This document shows positions 1 to 7,881 of a stretch of DNA of 64,000 bases, piece by piece; positions within the stretch are counted from its first letter, which is position 1; each line of letters begins with the position of its first letter. The notes beneath the pieces are model-generated. The model was not told the origin of the DNA. It worked only from the letters and a program-made list of their open reading frames with translations, and searched no databases. The translations under genes were made by a program, and so were the position numbers. Location: positions 186,001 to 250,000 of the forward strand of contig NZ_JAATVV010000006.1 of the NCBI RefSeq assembly GCF_013184775.1, given 5' to 3'. The stretch is from Martelella sp. HB161492. GTDB lineage: Bacteria; Pseudomonadota; Alphaproteobacteria; Rhizobiales; Rhizobiaceae.

Positions 1-472
1 AGACGGTGTGGGCCGCAATCAGATAGCCGATGCCGTGAATGCCGGTGAACCTGCGAATGATCGCGAAAAAGGAAAGCGTCGCGACGGCGGTGACAATTTC
101 GGGAATGACCAGCGGCTGATTGATCACCGCCAGAACCAGCCATTGATGGCGCAGGGCCTGCCTGCGGGTGACGGCCAGGGCTGCCATGGTGGCTACTGTC
201 GTGGCGACAGCGGTTGCAACAAGCGCAACGGTGAGTGAGACGAGAGCGGCATCGCGTATGCCCTCGTTTTGAAATGCCTGCGCATACCACTTCAGGCTGA
301 ACCCGGTCCAGCGGACCACCGAGCGGTTTTCGTTGAACGAAAACAGCACGAGAATGATAACGGGCAGGTAGAGAAAGGCGATGCAGAACGCGGCGATCGC
401 CGAGAAACCCGGCTGATGGCGAAGATCGAAACGCCGGCGCAGCATTGGTGCTAAAAGCGGGCGATCTCTCAT
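1..472 (-). CDS. Polyamine-type ABC transporter permease, PotC-like (3' end cut by window)
   Basis: Inner-membrane permease of a spermidine/putrescine-type importer. The start is visible at 472; about 157 codons are open up to the window edge, so the C-terminal half, including the conserved cytoplasmic loop, is missing. The N-terminal part has a first membrane helix (about residues 20-43), a PotC-like periplasmic stretch (FSFNENRSVVRWTGFS) and further helices. Its ATG overlaps the TGA of the upstream permease by 4 bp, the usual translational coupling in such operons. It would pair with the permease at 469-1395 and the ATPase at 1405-2502; the binding protein is not in this window. The polyamine class is assigned from similarity; the true substrate is unknown. 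Confidence 0.85.
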   Translation of the reverse strand, partial: MRDRPLLAPMLRRRFDLRHQPGFSAIAAFCIAFLYLPVIILVLFSFNENRSVVRWTGFSLKWYAQAFQNEGIRDAALVSLTVALVATAVATTVATMAALAVTRRQALRHQWLVLAVINQPLVIPEIVTAVATLSFFAIIRRFTGIHGIGYLIAAHTV

Positions 473-1395
473 CGTGAAACCGCCCCCCGGCGCGCGATCA
501 TCGCCGACAGTGTCAGCGCCAGCATGACAAGCGCCATCAGGATCAGTGCCGCGGCGGCCCCAAAGGGCCAGTTGCGGGCGCTGCCGAATTGCAGCGCGAT
601 CAGGTTGCCGATCATCAGCTTCTTGCCGCCGCCGAGCAATTCCGGCGTCAGATAGGCCCCGAGCGCGGGGACAAAGACCAGCGTGCAGCCGGCGATGATC
701 CCCGGGCGACTGAGCGGCAGGATGATGCGTCTGAGAACCTGGAATCGGCTGGCATAAAGATCATAGGCCGCCTCGACGATACGAAAATCCAGCTTCTCCA
801 GCGAGGCATAGACCGGCAGGACCATGAAGGGCAGGAAACTGTAGATCAGCCCGACGAATACGGCGCCGTCGGTATAAAGCAGACCGAGCGGCCTTTCGAT
901 CAGACCGGTGCGCATGAGCGCGATATTGATCAGCCCCTCATCCCTGAGGATCAGCAGCACCGCATAGGTTCGGATCAGGAGGTTGGTCCAGAAGGGCAGC
1001 GTAATCAGGAACAGCCACACATTGCGCTGGCGTTCGGGTCGGGTGGCGATGAAATAGGCGGTCGGATAACCGAAAGCCAGTGCCCCGATCGTGGCGATGA
1101 GCGCCAGGCCGATGGAACGGGCAAAAATGGCCAGATAGGCTGTGTTGAACCGCAGTGTGTCGTCGAACAGGTCCCGCTCAAACAGGAACTGGACATAGGC
1201 TGCGCCGGAAAATCGCCATTCCACACCGCCATAGCTGCCCGGCGCAAGACAGGAATAGATGACGGCAATCGATAGCGGCAGCAGACCGACAACACCGATG
1301 ATTGTCAGGGTCGGGGCAAGAAGCAGCCATCGGCGGCCTGTCGCCTCGCGGCGCTGTGGCCTTCCTGTGGTGACGGGGAGCGGTGCGTTTTCCAT
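469..1395 (-). CDS. Polyamine-type ABC transporter permease, PotB-like
   Basis: Inner-membrane permease of 308 residues, the usual length for PotB. A basic N-terminus (residues 1-22) is followed by a helix at about 23-45, a periplasmic stretch with the PotB-like region FRFNTAYLAIF, and further helices. The cytoplasmic EAA loop reads EAAYDLYASRFQVLRRIILP near residues 208-227, the docking site for the ATPase. It lies 9 bp downstream of the ATPase gene and overlaps the next permease by 4 bp, so the three genes form one minus-strand operon. Polyamine or related amine import is inferred from family; substrate specificity cannot be read from the permease. Confidence 0.88.
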   Translation of the reverse strand: MENAPLPVTTGRPQRREATGRRWLLLAPTLTIIGVVGLLPLSIAVIYSCLAPGSYGGVEWRFSGAAYVQFLFERDLFDDTLRFNTAYLAIFARSIGLALIATIGALAFGYPTAYFIATRPERQRNVWLFLITLPFWTNLLIRTYAVLLILRDEGLINIALMRTGLIERPLGLLYTDGAVFVGLIYSFLPFMVLPVYASLEKLDFRIVEAAYDLYASRFQVLRRIILPLSRPGIIAGCTLVFVPALGAYLTPELLGGGKKLMIGNLIALQFGSARNWPFGAAAALILMALVMLALTLSAMIARRGAVSR

Positions 1396-1404
1396 TGGGC
1401 TGGC

Positions 1405-2502
1405 CTAATCCTGCACGTGCCGAAGGTGATCGGCCGGCAGGCCGACGAACACCGGCACACCATTTTCCGGCGGTCGCCCTGTCAGGCGGGCGGTAATGAC
1501 CGTACCGCCGTCGAGGCCGACCGTGACATTCGAGCCGGCGCCGAAATAGGTCACATCCTTTACCGTGCCGGGCCAAGAGCCCTCCGTTGGATCGGATCGC
1601 AAAACGACATGCTCGGGCCGGATTGCAAGTGTCAGCCGATTGCCAGGCTGTACCCCGCCGAAAACGGACAGGCTCACGAGCCCGCCACCTTTGATGCGCA
1701 GCATCGCCTGGTGTCCGTTCGTGCTGATGACCGTGGCGTCGAGGAAGTTGCTCTCACCGATGAAATCGGCAACGAAGCGGTCAGCTGGCGCGTCGTAGAT
1801 CTCGGCCGGCGTGCCGGTTTGCAGGATTTTTCCGGCATTCATGACGGCGATGCGATCCGACATGGCGAGCGCCTCTTCCTGGTCATGGGTGACGAAAATG
1901 AAGGTTATCCCGGTTTCTTCCTGCAGTTTCTTCAGCTCGCTTTGCATTTCCTTGCGCAGCTTGTAGTCAAGCGCGGACAGTGGCTCGTCAAGCAACAGCA
2001 CTTTCGGCGATGGTGCCAGCGCCCGGGCCAAGGCAATGCGCTGCTGCTGACCGCCCGAAAGCGCCGCGGGCCTGCGCCCCGCCAGATGCTCCATCTTCAC
2101 CAGCTTCAGCATCCTCGTCACCGTATCGGCAATCTCGCTGCGTGGGCGGCCAAGCATCGAAAGCCCGAAGCCGATATTTTCGGCAACACTCATATGCGGA
2201 AACAGGGCATAGTTCTGGAACACGGTGTTGACCGGTCGCCGGTTCGGCGCCAGGCCGGAGATTTCCGCGCCATCGAGGTACAAGAGACCGTCATCGGGCA
2301 TTTCAAAGCCGGCGATCAGGCGCAGCAGGGTTGTCTTGCCGCAGCCGGAGGGACCGAGCAGGGTGAAGAATTCATTCTCACGAATGGCGATATCGACCCC
2401 TTTCAGCGCGGTGAAATCGCCGAAAGACTTGAACAATGCCCGGGCCGCAATAACCGGTCCGGCCTTGCCGTGATCTGAGACTTTGCGTGCGTTGTCGTGC
2501 AA
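1405..2502 (-). CDS. Polyamine-type ABC transporter ATP-binding protein, PotA-like
   Basis: Cytoplasmic ATPase of 365 residues. Walker A GPSGCGKTT (about 50-58), Q-loop in FQNYALFPHM, signature LSGGQQQR (about 148-155), Walker [13 protein letters not shown] (about 168-179) and the H-loop VTHD (His206) are all intact. The C-terminal third (about 265-365) is the TOBE regulatory domain with the PotA-type IRPEHV segment. It is first in the operon with the two permeases. The 210 bp upstream separate it from the LuxR-type gene, which reads in the same direction, so it may have its own promoter there; no clear promoter was identified. Confidence 0.9.
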   Translation of the reverse strand: MHDNARKVSDHGKAGPVIAARALFKSFGDFTALKGVDIAIRENEFFTLLGPSGCGKTTLLRLIAGFEMPDDGLLYLDGAEISGLAPNRRPVNTVFQNYALFPHMSVAENIGFGLSMLGRPRSEIADTVTRMLKLVKMEHLAGRRPAALSGGQQQRIALARALAPSPKVLLLDEPLSALDYKLRKEMQSELKKLQEETGITFIFVTHDQEEALAMSDRIAVMNAGKILQTGTPAEIYDAPADRFVADFIGESNFLDATVISTNGHQAMLRIKGGGLVSLSVFGGVQPGNRLTLAIRPEHVVLRSDPTEGSWPGTVKDVTYFGAGSNVTVGLDGGTVITARLTGRPPENGVPVFVGLPADHLRHVQD

Positions 2503-2623
2503 AAGGCCGTTCCCGCGTTCCCCGCCATCCTTGAACGGATGGTCGATGCTGAAGTAAGGTTAGGCGCGCGGCCTGATGCCCGTAAATATCCCCAAGGGGA
2601 TAGAAACGGCGAAAGAGACTGGT

Positions 2624-3412
2624 TCAGGCACCGCGGATAAGCCTTGCCGTCTTGTGAAGAAAGAGGTGATAGAGCTCGCCCTGTGAGGAAATGCCCAGTT
2701 TGCGGTAGAGATTCTTGCGGTGAATCTTCACTGTCCCGGCGGTGATTCCGGTCGTGAGCGCAATCGAACCGGTGGAATGGCCCTTGAGAATAAGGGCAGC
2801 GATTTCCCGTTCCCGGCCAGTGAGATTGGCGGCAAATTCGGTCATGGCGCCGTCGATATCGGGTGCTTCGGACTGTGACGGGAAAGGCGATATCGGCTGC
2901 CGGCTGAAATGCCGGAGGCAGAGCGCCCTGAGAACCGGCATGTTGCGTTTGAGGATCGCGACGTTTGCAGCGTCGAAAACCGGTTCGTCCAGCATGCGGC
3001 CGAGCGACCAGAACAGGTTTCGCCGCTGACCAAGGTCGATAAAGATCGCCAGCTCATCGCTGAGCCGCAACGTGCTGTAATAGGTTTCGAAATAGGTCGA
3101 CTGGTGAAATCGGTCGGGCGCGACATCGTCGAGCCGCAAAACATCGGTTGGCGAGAACGCCTGGCAGTAGACAAAGAACGGATCGAGCAGGTAGGCACCG
3201 TCGAAATAACGATCAATGACCGGAATGCGCCGGTCGTTACGGACATTGTCATAGACGTGATGAATGCGCCGGCTGTCCTCGATCATCACGAGGAAGCACC
3301 CCCCGAAATCGGCCAGCTGCCGCAGATAGTCGATCATCGCTTCTATGAAATGCGCCGTGCCGATATTCTCGATCACGGCCCCCAGGGCAGCTTCTGTCGT
3401 TGCATGCGTCAC
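2624..3412 (-). CDS. LuxR-family transcriptional regulator
   Basis: DNA-binding regulator of about 262 residues. The C-terminal 65 residues are a LuxR-type helix-turn-helix (NLTGREREIAALILKGHSTGSIA, then GITAGTVKIHRKNLYRKLGI). The N-terminal 190 residues resemble no sensor domain I can name; they are not an obvious autoinducer-binding domain. I chose the GTG at 3412 because GGAGAG lies about 8 bp upstream; an in-frame ATG at 3457 has no visible ribosome-binding site. It sits upstream of, and in the same direction as, the polyamine-type transporter, so it may regulate it; that is inferred from position only. Confidence 0.8.
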   Translation of the reverse strand: MTHATTEAALGAVIENIGTAHFIEAMIDYLRQLADFGGCFLVMIEDSRRIHHVYDNVRNDRRIPVIDRYFDGAYLLDPFFVYCQAFSPTDVLRLDDVAPDRFHQSTYFETYYSTLRLSDELAIFIDLGQRRNLFWSLGRMLDEPVFDAANVAILKRNMPVLRALCLRHFSRQPISPFPSQSEAPDIDGAMTEFAANLTGREREIAALILKGHSTGSIALTTGITAGTVKIHRKNLYRKLGISSQGELYHLFLHKTARLIRGA

Positions 3413-3672
3413 CTTGCTGTCTCTCCGCCCCCGGGCTGCGGCACATCGGCAGCCCATTGCAACAGACCGGCATCCCCGAAGAGATCAATCCCGCTTTGCG
3501 CAATGCGGCAAAGATATCGCGGGAAATGGCTCTGTTACAAGACATCTGCCCCGATCACGCGGGCGCCCTGAACAGGCAGACGAAGGAACGTCTCGTCTTT
3601 CGAAGCTGACAGCGCCACAATGATGGCAATGTCGGAAATGCAGCGGCCGCTTCATCAGCCGACGCGTCATCG
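3413..3672. other. Intergenic stretch with no supported gene
   Basis: About 260 bp between the start of the LuxR-type gene and the end of the armadillo-repeat gene, which both read on the minus strand. Short open frames occur on both strands but none has a ribosome-binding site or recognisable product. It marks the left border of the accessory island; I see no clear integration site or inverted repeat here. Confidence 0.5.
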
Positions 3673-5646
3673 TCAATCCGGTGTTGTTGCGGGTCCGCTC
3701 AATGCATCGAGGCGAGCAAGTGTATTGATGGCTAATGGCCGCACGTCCTCCGCTCCGCTCCGCGTGGCCCTGCTCAGGGCGTGGCGCAGTCTCGGCGCAT
3801 AATTTCGCGCACCATCGAGAATCTTTTCCGCGCTTCCGGAATGTTTCAACAGGTTTCGAAATACGATTATCGTGTCGAACAGCGTGTTCGTAGGGCGCGG
3901 TCTGTTGTCTGACTGTCCCACTTCGAACTCTGGTTTACTGAGGTTGCGCATCAGGGAATTGAACATCCCTGGCACTTGCAGCAAGGCAACACAATTGTCC
4001 CTATCATACGACAGGATCCCCAATATTTGGCAGGCCGTCAACGAAAAGTCGCTGTTTCTGTCACCAAGACTGTCGCGCAGGGCTTCAGCAAGTCCCGGCA
4101 CATTCATGATCGGTCGCTGATTTGCCCGATATATCGCTAGCTTCAGCAATAAAATCATGGCGTCACAACGATTTTTGTCTTCTTTGGGATTGCCATTGCC
4201 ATGATCGAGGAGATTGTCCCGCAATCCCTCGAGAAATCCCGGCATGCCAACCAATTTTTCCGTGTCTTCCTCAGATTCTGCCAGCTGGCGGATTAACGTG
4301 ATCGCTTTGCTTAAGATGTTTGGATTGTCATCGTGAAGCTTGTCGAAGACTGCGGTGACTATGCCGTCCATTTCCAGCAGGCGAGGGCGATTTTGAGGCT
4401 GACCTGCGACTATGCTGATCAGATCCAGCGCGTGCGCTATCGACTCAACATTGCCGTTATTGATACAGTCGGCCAGGGTCTGCGGAAATTCTGGAAGCGC
4501 CATCATCCTTTGCTCACAGGCGGGGTTCATGACAAGCAGAGTTAAGGCTTGTATCGCATTGTCCAATGCATTCTGGCCATCTGGATTCGAACTTCGGTTG
4601 TCCTTGATGCATTCGAATAGTGTCTCGACTATGCCGTCTTCCCGCGCCAGGCGCGCGCCACTGCCGCCGCATTCTGCCAATTCTCTCATGATGTAGGCTG
4701 CGCGGGAACGAAGTCCATCGTCCAGATCCAGTGAAAGTTTGGCGGCAATCGACTTGGCTAGCCCCGGCGTCTCGCTTAAATTTGCCATTCTGCCCCACTC
4801 CCCGATCAAATTTGAAATTATATCGAGGACTGAACTGGCAAGAGCCGCGTCGTTTTCGTCGAGAACGTCGCGCAATGTTGTGAGAACGTAAGGCGTTTCG
4901 GCGAGCTGCTGCTTGCCATCCCGGTCCCGCGCCAGCTTTTCCAAACAATCTGCTGCCAGTTGCCTGTGTTGCGGGGCTGCGTCATGGAGAATGTCAGACA
5001 AAATCTCTGGAAGCCGCGGTACAGCCATCAGCCGAGACCTGTTCGCGGCGACCTCCGTCAGCGCCTCCAGCGTTTCAAGGGGAAGTGTCCCGAGTTCGCG
5101 ATCGTCCAGCACGCTGACGAGTGCTTCGGAAACCCCCGGTACACCCATAAAGGGGATAGCGGTACCGCAGATGTAGTGCCACTTGAACAGCAGAAGACAT
5201 GAATCAGCGCGGACGCCAGGGTCATTGCTGCCAAGATTTTTACCCACCGTTTCAGCAAGGCGCATGATCTTCGCCTTTGCGGACGGCTCGGCGAGAAAGA
5301 CCGCCGTTTCAAAGGATCTCTGCCGTTCCTGGGGAACGGAGCAGGAGAGCCTGGCAGCCAAACCGTCGAGACTGGCCAACTGATCTTTGCTCAGTTCGGT
5401 GCTGGCTGGTCGCCGGATAGTCTGGGCGAAAACCGCAGAAGCGGATTGTTCTGATGCTGTTGGTTTCGGTGCATGCGCCGCGGCGGTTGAAGACGGGACA
5501 GCTTCGACCGGACGAGAGATAGAGTGTTCTTGTGTTCCAAAATGATAATTGCAGACACGGAACGGACAGCGCCGCCACGTGAAGACAACGCCAGACCGCA
5601 TGTCATTCGATCGTTGGCGGCGAATGCGGATAGCCGATATCGGCAT
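3673..5646 (-). CDS. Armadillo/HEAT-like repeat protein, effector-like, unknown function
   Basis: A protein of up to 657 residues, mostly alpha-solenoid. From about residue 165 to 600 there are about nine degenerate units of roughly 40-45 residues, recognisable by a recurring (V/M)PG(F/V/L)-x-(E/N/S)-x-L-x-x-x-L block (VPGVSEALVSVL, TPGLAKSIAAKL, MPGFLEGLRDNL, VPGLAEALRDSL, VPGMFNSLMRNL) followed by an alanine/leucine-rich helix. Such solenoids bind proteins; no enzyme motif is visible. The N-terminus is low-complexity (Ser, Thr, Ala, Pro) with EAVPSSTAA, and a segment LSKDQLASLDGL resembles FSPQDLARLEPL in the neighbouring 318-residue protein. There is no Sec signal peptide. The first 40 residues are arginine-rich with a poor ribosome-binding site, so the true start is uncertain. 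It lies 71 bp downstream of that neighbour, probably in one operon. A secreted effector is a hypothesis. Confidence 0.7.
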   Translation of the reverse strand: MPISAIRIRRQRSNDMRSGVVFTWRRCPFRVCNYHFGTQEHSISRPVEAVPSSTAAAHAPKPTASEQSASAVFAQTIRRPASTELSKDQLASLDGLAARLSCSVPQERQRSFETAVFLAEPSAKAKIMRLAETVGKNLGSNDPGVRADSCLLLFKWHYICGTAIPFMGVPGVSEALVSVLDDRELGTLPLETLEALTEVAANRSRLMAVPRLPEILSDILHDAAPQHRQLAADCLEKLARDRDGKQQLAETPYVLTTLRDVLDENDAALASSVLDIISNLIGEWGRMANLSETPGLAKSIAAKLSLDLDDGLRSRAAYIMRELAECGGSGARLAREDGIVETLFECIKDNRSSNPDGQNALDNAIQALTLLVMNPACEQRMMALPEFPQTLADCINNGNVESIAHALDLISIVAGQPQNRPRLLEMDGIVTAVFDKLHDDNPNILSKAITLIRQLAESEEDTEKLVGMPGFLEGLRDNLLDHGNGNPKEDKNRCDAMILLLKLAIYRANQRPIMNVPGLAEALRDSLGDRNSDFSLTACQILGILSYDRDNCVALLQVPGMFNSLMRNLSKPEFEVGQSDNRPRPTNTLFDTIIVFRNLLKHSGSAEKILDGARNYAPRLRHALSRATRSGAEDVRPLAINTLARLDALSGPATTPD

Positions 5647-5717
5647 CGCCGGAATCCATGTTCAACCTGAAAACCGTCCGATTTTGCTTGATCAGAACGC
5701 TGCCGGACCGTCAGCGT

Positions 5718-6674
5718 TCAGCCCTTGTCCATCCTGTAATTGCGCGGGTCCGAGAATGGCAGAGATGCGAGAAGCCCCGCCAGGCCATCCTGTCGCGGCG
5801 CCTGCATTAAGGCTGTTGAAGACGATGTCCCGGGCGTAGCTGAACCGCCGTGATCCTTTTCGTTCTGCAGCAAGGTCAGATCGAAAAAATCATCGGCAAA
5901 GCGGGTGTTGGAAAAGGCCTGCTCAAGCGCATTGCGGGCCGCAGACGTCTGCGATGCAGGAACTTTATTAAGATATTCAACAAGCTGCCCGACCAACAGC
6001 GGCTGGCTCTCGTCGTCCAGACGCATCGTCGCATCCTTCAGATCATCGAAGGCACGGTAGCCGCAGAGTTCCATGAAGGTTGATTGCTGCTCGGACACAG
6101 CCGGGTTGCACAGGGCCTTGGCGCACAGCATAATACCTTCGATCCGGTCGCCTCGGTTGTTGGTCTTGTCTTCACCTTCTGCCTTCCAGTCCGACGAAAT
6201 GCTGACCGCATAGCACAGAGACCGGAAGGCGGCAGATATGCATCGGCTCTTCGACATCTCGTCCGTGCCGTCGCTTTCCGGCAATCCGAACAGGTTTTTT
6301 AGGCACTGCTCAAGCCGTTGCAACCGAAAGCCCTCGGGCAGCTCGCAGTAGTGGGCTGAGAAATGTCTGCAGCTTTGTATGACGTTGTCGGACGGTTGCG
6401 TGGCGTCACCAATATTCTCGACCAATTTCCGCACCAATCGGTCCAGCGGCTCGAGACGAGCCAAATCCTGTGGGCTAAAACGTCCAATTTTAGGTCCTGC
6501 ACCCGCGTCAAATGTCTTGTCCTGATCATCTTCGCAACGGGCTCGCTTGCGGCTAGCCCGCGCCTGGCCGACCGATGACGAAGCGCTGCCTGCAAACGGC
6601 GCCGCGGTCGATGATGGTGGCGCTTCTGCAGGCGCCTTCGCCGGACCCTGCCCACTGCCAACCGAATTCACCAT
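5718..6674 (-). CDS. Effector-like protein with basic NLS-like motif, unknown function
   Basis: A 318-residue protein I do not recognise. GAGGAGAGC about 4-6 bp before the ATG supports the start. The first 50 residues are disordered (Gly, Ala, Pro, Ser) and contain EAPPSSTAA, close to EAVPSSTAA in the armadillo-repeat protein downstream. Residues 42-46 are RKRAR followed by acidic residues, like a monopartite nuclear-localisation signal. After FSPQDLARLEPL (about residue 66) the protein is predicted helical with scattered cysteines; the tail is Ser/Thr/Gly-rich. There is no signal peptide or membrane segment. Shared N-terminal layout suggests the two genes encode related proteins, possibly secreted into another cell. 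A DNA-binding protein with a fortuitous basic patch is an alternative. Confidence 0.65.
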   Translation of the reverse strand: MVNSVGSGQGPAKAPAEAPPSSTAAPFAGSASSSVGQARASRKRARCEDDQDKTFDAGAGPKIGRFSPQDLARLEPLDRLVRKLVENIGDATQPSDNVIQSCRHFSAHYCELPEGFRLQRLEQCLKNLFGLPESDGTDEMSKSRCISAAFRSLCYAVSISSDWKAEGEDKTNNRGDRIEGIMLCAKALCNPAVSEQQSTFMELCGYRAFDDLKDATMRLDDESQPLLVGQLVEYLNKVPASQTSAARNALEQAFSNTRFADDFFDLTLLQNEKDHGGSATPGTSSSTALMQAPRQDGLAGLLASLPFSDPRNYRMDKG

Positions 6675-6930
6675 CCTGCTCTCCTCTGCGGTGTTTATCG
6701 GCTGAGAGCTAGCTCTAGATGAACTTATAAAAAATTCTCATTGTCTGATAGGCGACGCAGGCAGGACGCGGTGCGTCTCCAGGCCGAAAGCGGAGAGGAA
6801 GGGCATTGTTTTGACATAGGCAAGGGGGCGCGGGTATCGAGCCGGCAAATGCCGCATATCGACTAAAGTTAATTTTATATAAGACGAAAGAAAATTACGT
6901 TCGGCCTGTTTCAAATGTAAGGAAAAATCA
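6675..6930. promoter_or_regulatory. Divergent promoter region of the effector-like island
   Basis: This 256-bp AT-richer region separates the minus-strand pair from the plus-strand gene at 6931. It holds a perfect 12-bp palindrome AGAGCTAGCTCT at 6705-6716, close to the start at 6674, a possible operator. On the plus strand a TTGACA at 6811-6816 and TATCGA at 6835-6840, 18 bp apart, could be a promoter for the gene at 6931. I looked for a type III (tts-box-like) regulatory element and found no convincing match. Confidence 0.4.
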
Positions 6931-7641
6931 ATGATGTTTTCTTCGCTTCAGAACAACCGATCTCATTTCAGGTCCGCTGATGATTTGCGCACCAGCCAAC
7001 CGCCAATCGAAACTGTCAGGCTGGCACGCGCCCACCAGACTTTTCGGGCCTGCGAACTCAGAAGCAACTGGGTCGATGCGCGTTTACCCAAGCTCAAGCA
7101 AGCAGAAGCAACGACGTATAAAGATCAGGTGACGCCGTTGAACGACACAAGAAGCGACCTGATTAAGCTGAGTGAGGCTTACAACGAATCCTGCAAATCT
7201 TTGTGCGAAATAGTCCTTGAACTTAATGGCACCATTCATTCCGTTGCCAATCTTCTTCCCCGAGACATCGGTCACGAGTACTCGCGTTTCGGCGCGCCGG
7301 CACTGCCTTCCTTCACCTCGGTCGATACCGCGCTGAATGAACTTGGGAAATCACAGACGGTGCTGCCTTTGCACCCCAAAACGTATGAGGCTCATACTGA
7401 CGCGTTCGACCTGCAGGCTCGCCAGCGCGAAATGCGCCGTGACGATGCAACGGCGCTTGAAAATCTCGCCATCGATGACGGGCTCAAGGCGCATTCCCGC
7501 GAAATCTACCGTACTTATGATTCACTTGTTCAGAACCACATCGACTTGATGAGTCTCATTCAGGGTAGCGTTGATAAACTGAATGAATGCATAGACAAGG
7601 CTGAACAGAACATGATGGGTGAGATGGATCATTCTGCCTGA
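6931..7641 (+). CDS. Hypothetical helical protein in effector-like island
   Basis: A 236-residue protein without recognisable family. AAGGAAA lies about 5 bp before two adjacent ATGs (6931 and 6934); either may be the start. The N-terminal 25 residues are rich in Ser, Asn, Arg and Gln. Residues 50-90 and 140-230 are charged and heptad-like, suggesting coiled coils (for example SLIQGSVDKLNECIDKAEQNMM near the end). There is no signal peptide, membrane segment or enzyme motif. Its codon use is visibly less GC-rich than the flanking transport genes. It is divergent from the two effector-like genes and could be a partner, a chaperone or a third exported protein; I cannot decide between these. Confidence 0.6.
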   Translation: MMFSSLQNNRSHFRSADDLRTSQPPIETVRLARAHQTFRACELRSNWVDARLPKLKQAEATTYKDQVTPLNDTRSDLIKLSEAYNESCKSLCEIVLELNGTIHSVANLLPRDIGHEYSRFGAPALPSFTSVDTALNELGKSQTVLPLHPKTYEAHTDAFDLQARQREMRRDDATALENLAIDDGLKAHSREIYRTYDSLVQNHIDLMSLIQGSVDKLNECIDKAEQNMMGEMDHSA

Positions 7642-7689
7642 ACAGGCTGAGGGTTTTTCATAAGTGGTTTCCGGCCTGAACGGGGGCTT

Positions 7690-7768
7690 CCACGACAGCA
7701 CCCGGCCGATCAACCGGTCGAGCCGGCGCACAGGATACACGAAGCCCCGCCACCATCGGCACATAGCG
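7690..7768 (-). pseudogene. Short remnant of an IS3-type transposase (OrfB)
   Basis: On the minus strand the text RGFVYPVRRLDRLIGRVLSW resembles the conserved IS3-family OrfB segment of the type RGF-x-YL-x-x-x-x-DW-x-x-R-x-VL-x-W, including the end of the match at VLSW. The preceding codons (YVPM in another frame) fit the upstream part, so the remnant has at least one frameshift. Only about 80 bp survive; no terminal inverted repeats were seen. Its place next to the unfamiliar genes supports arrival of the island by transfer. The identification rests on a short match and needs a database search. Confidence 0.45.
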
Positions 7769-7881
7769 GATGGCGGCGGCGCTTGGCGTCATTGGCACTC
7801 CTGTTTACGCCACCATGCCGAACTGAAGAGCGGAATGCCTTTTTGACCGTCTGCCCGGTTTTCCCGAACCACGGCGCAGGG

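Noticed and set aside
6675-6930. A tts-box (type III regulatory element) in the island promoter
   Set aside because: No adequate match to the conserved GTCAG...AGCT-type element was found on either strand; the AGAGCTAGCTCT palindrome alone is not enough.
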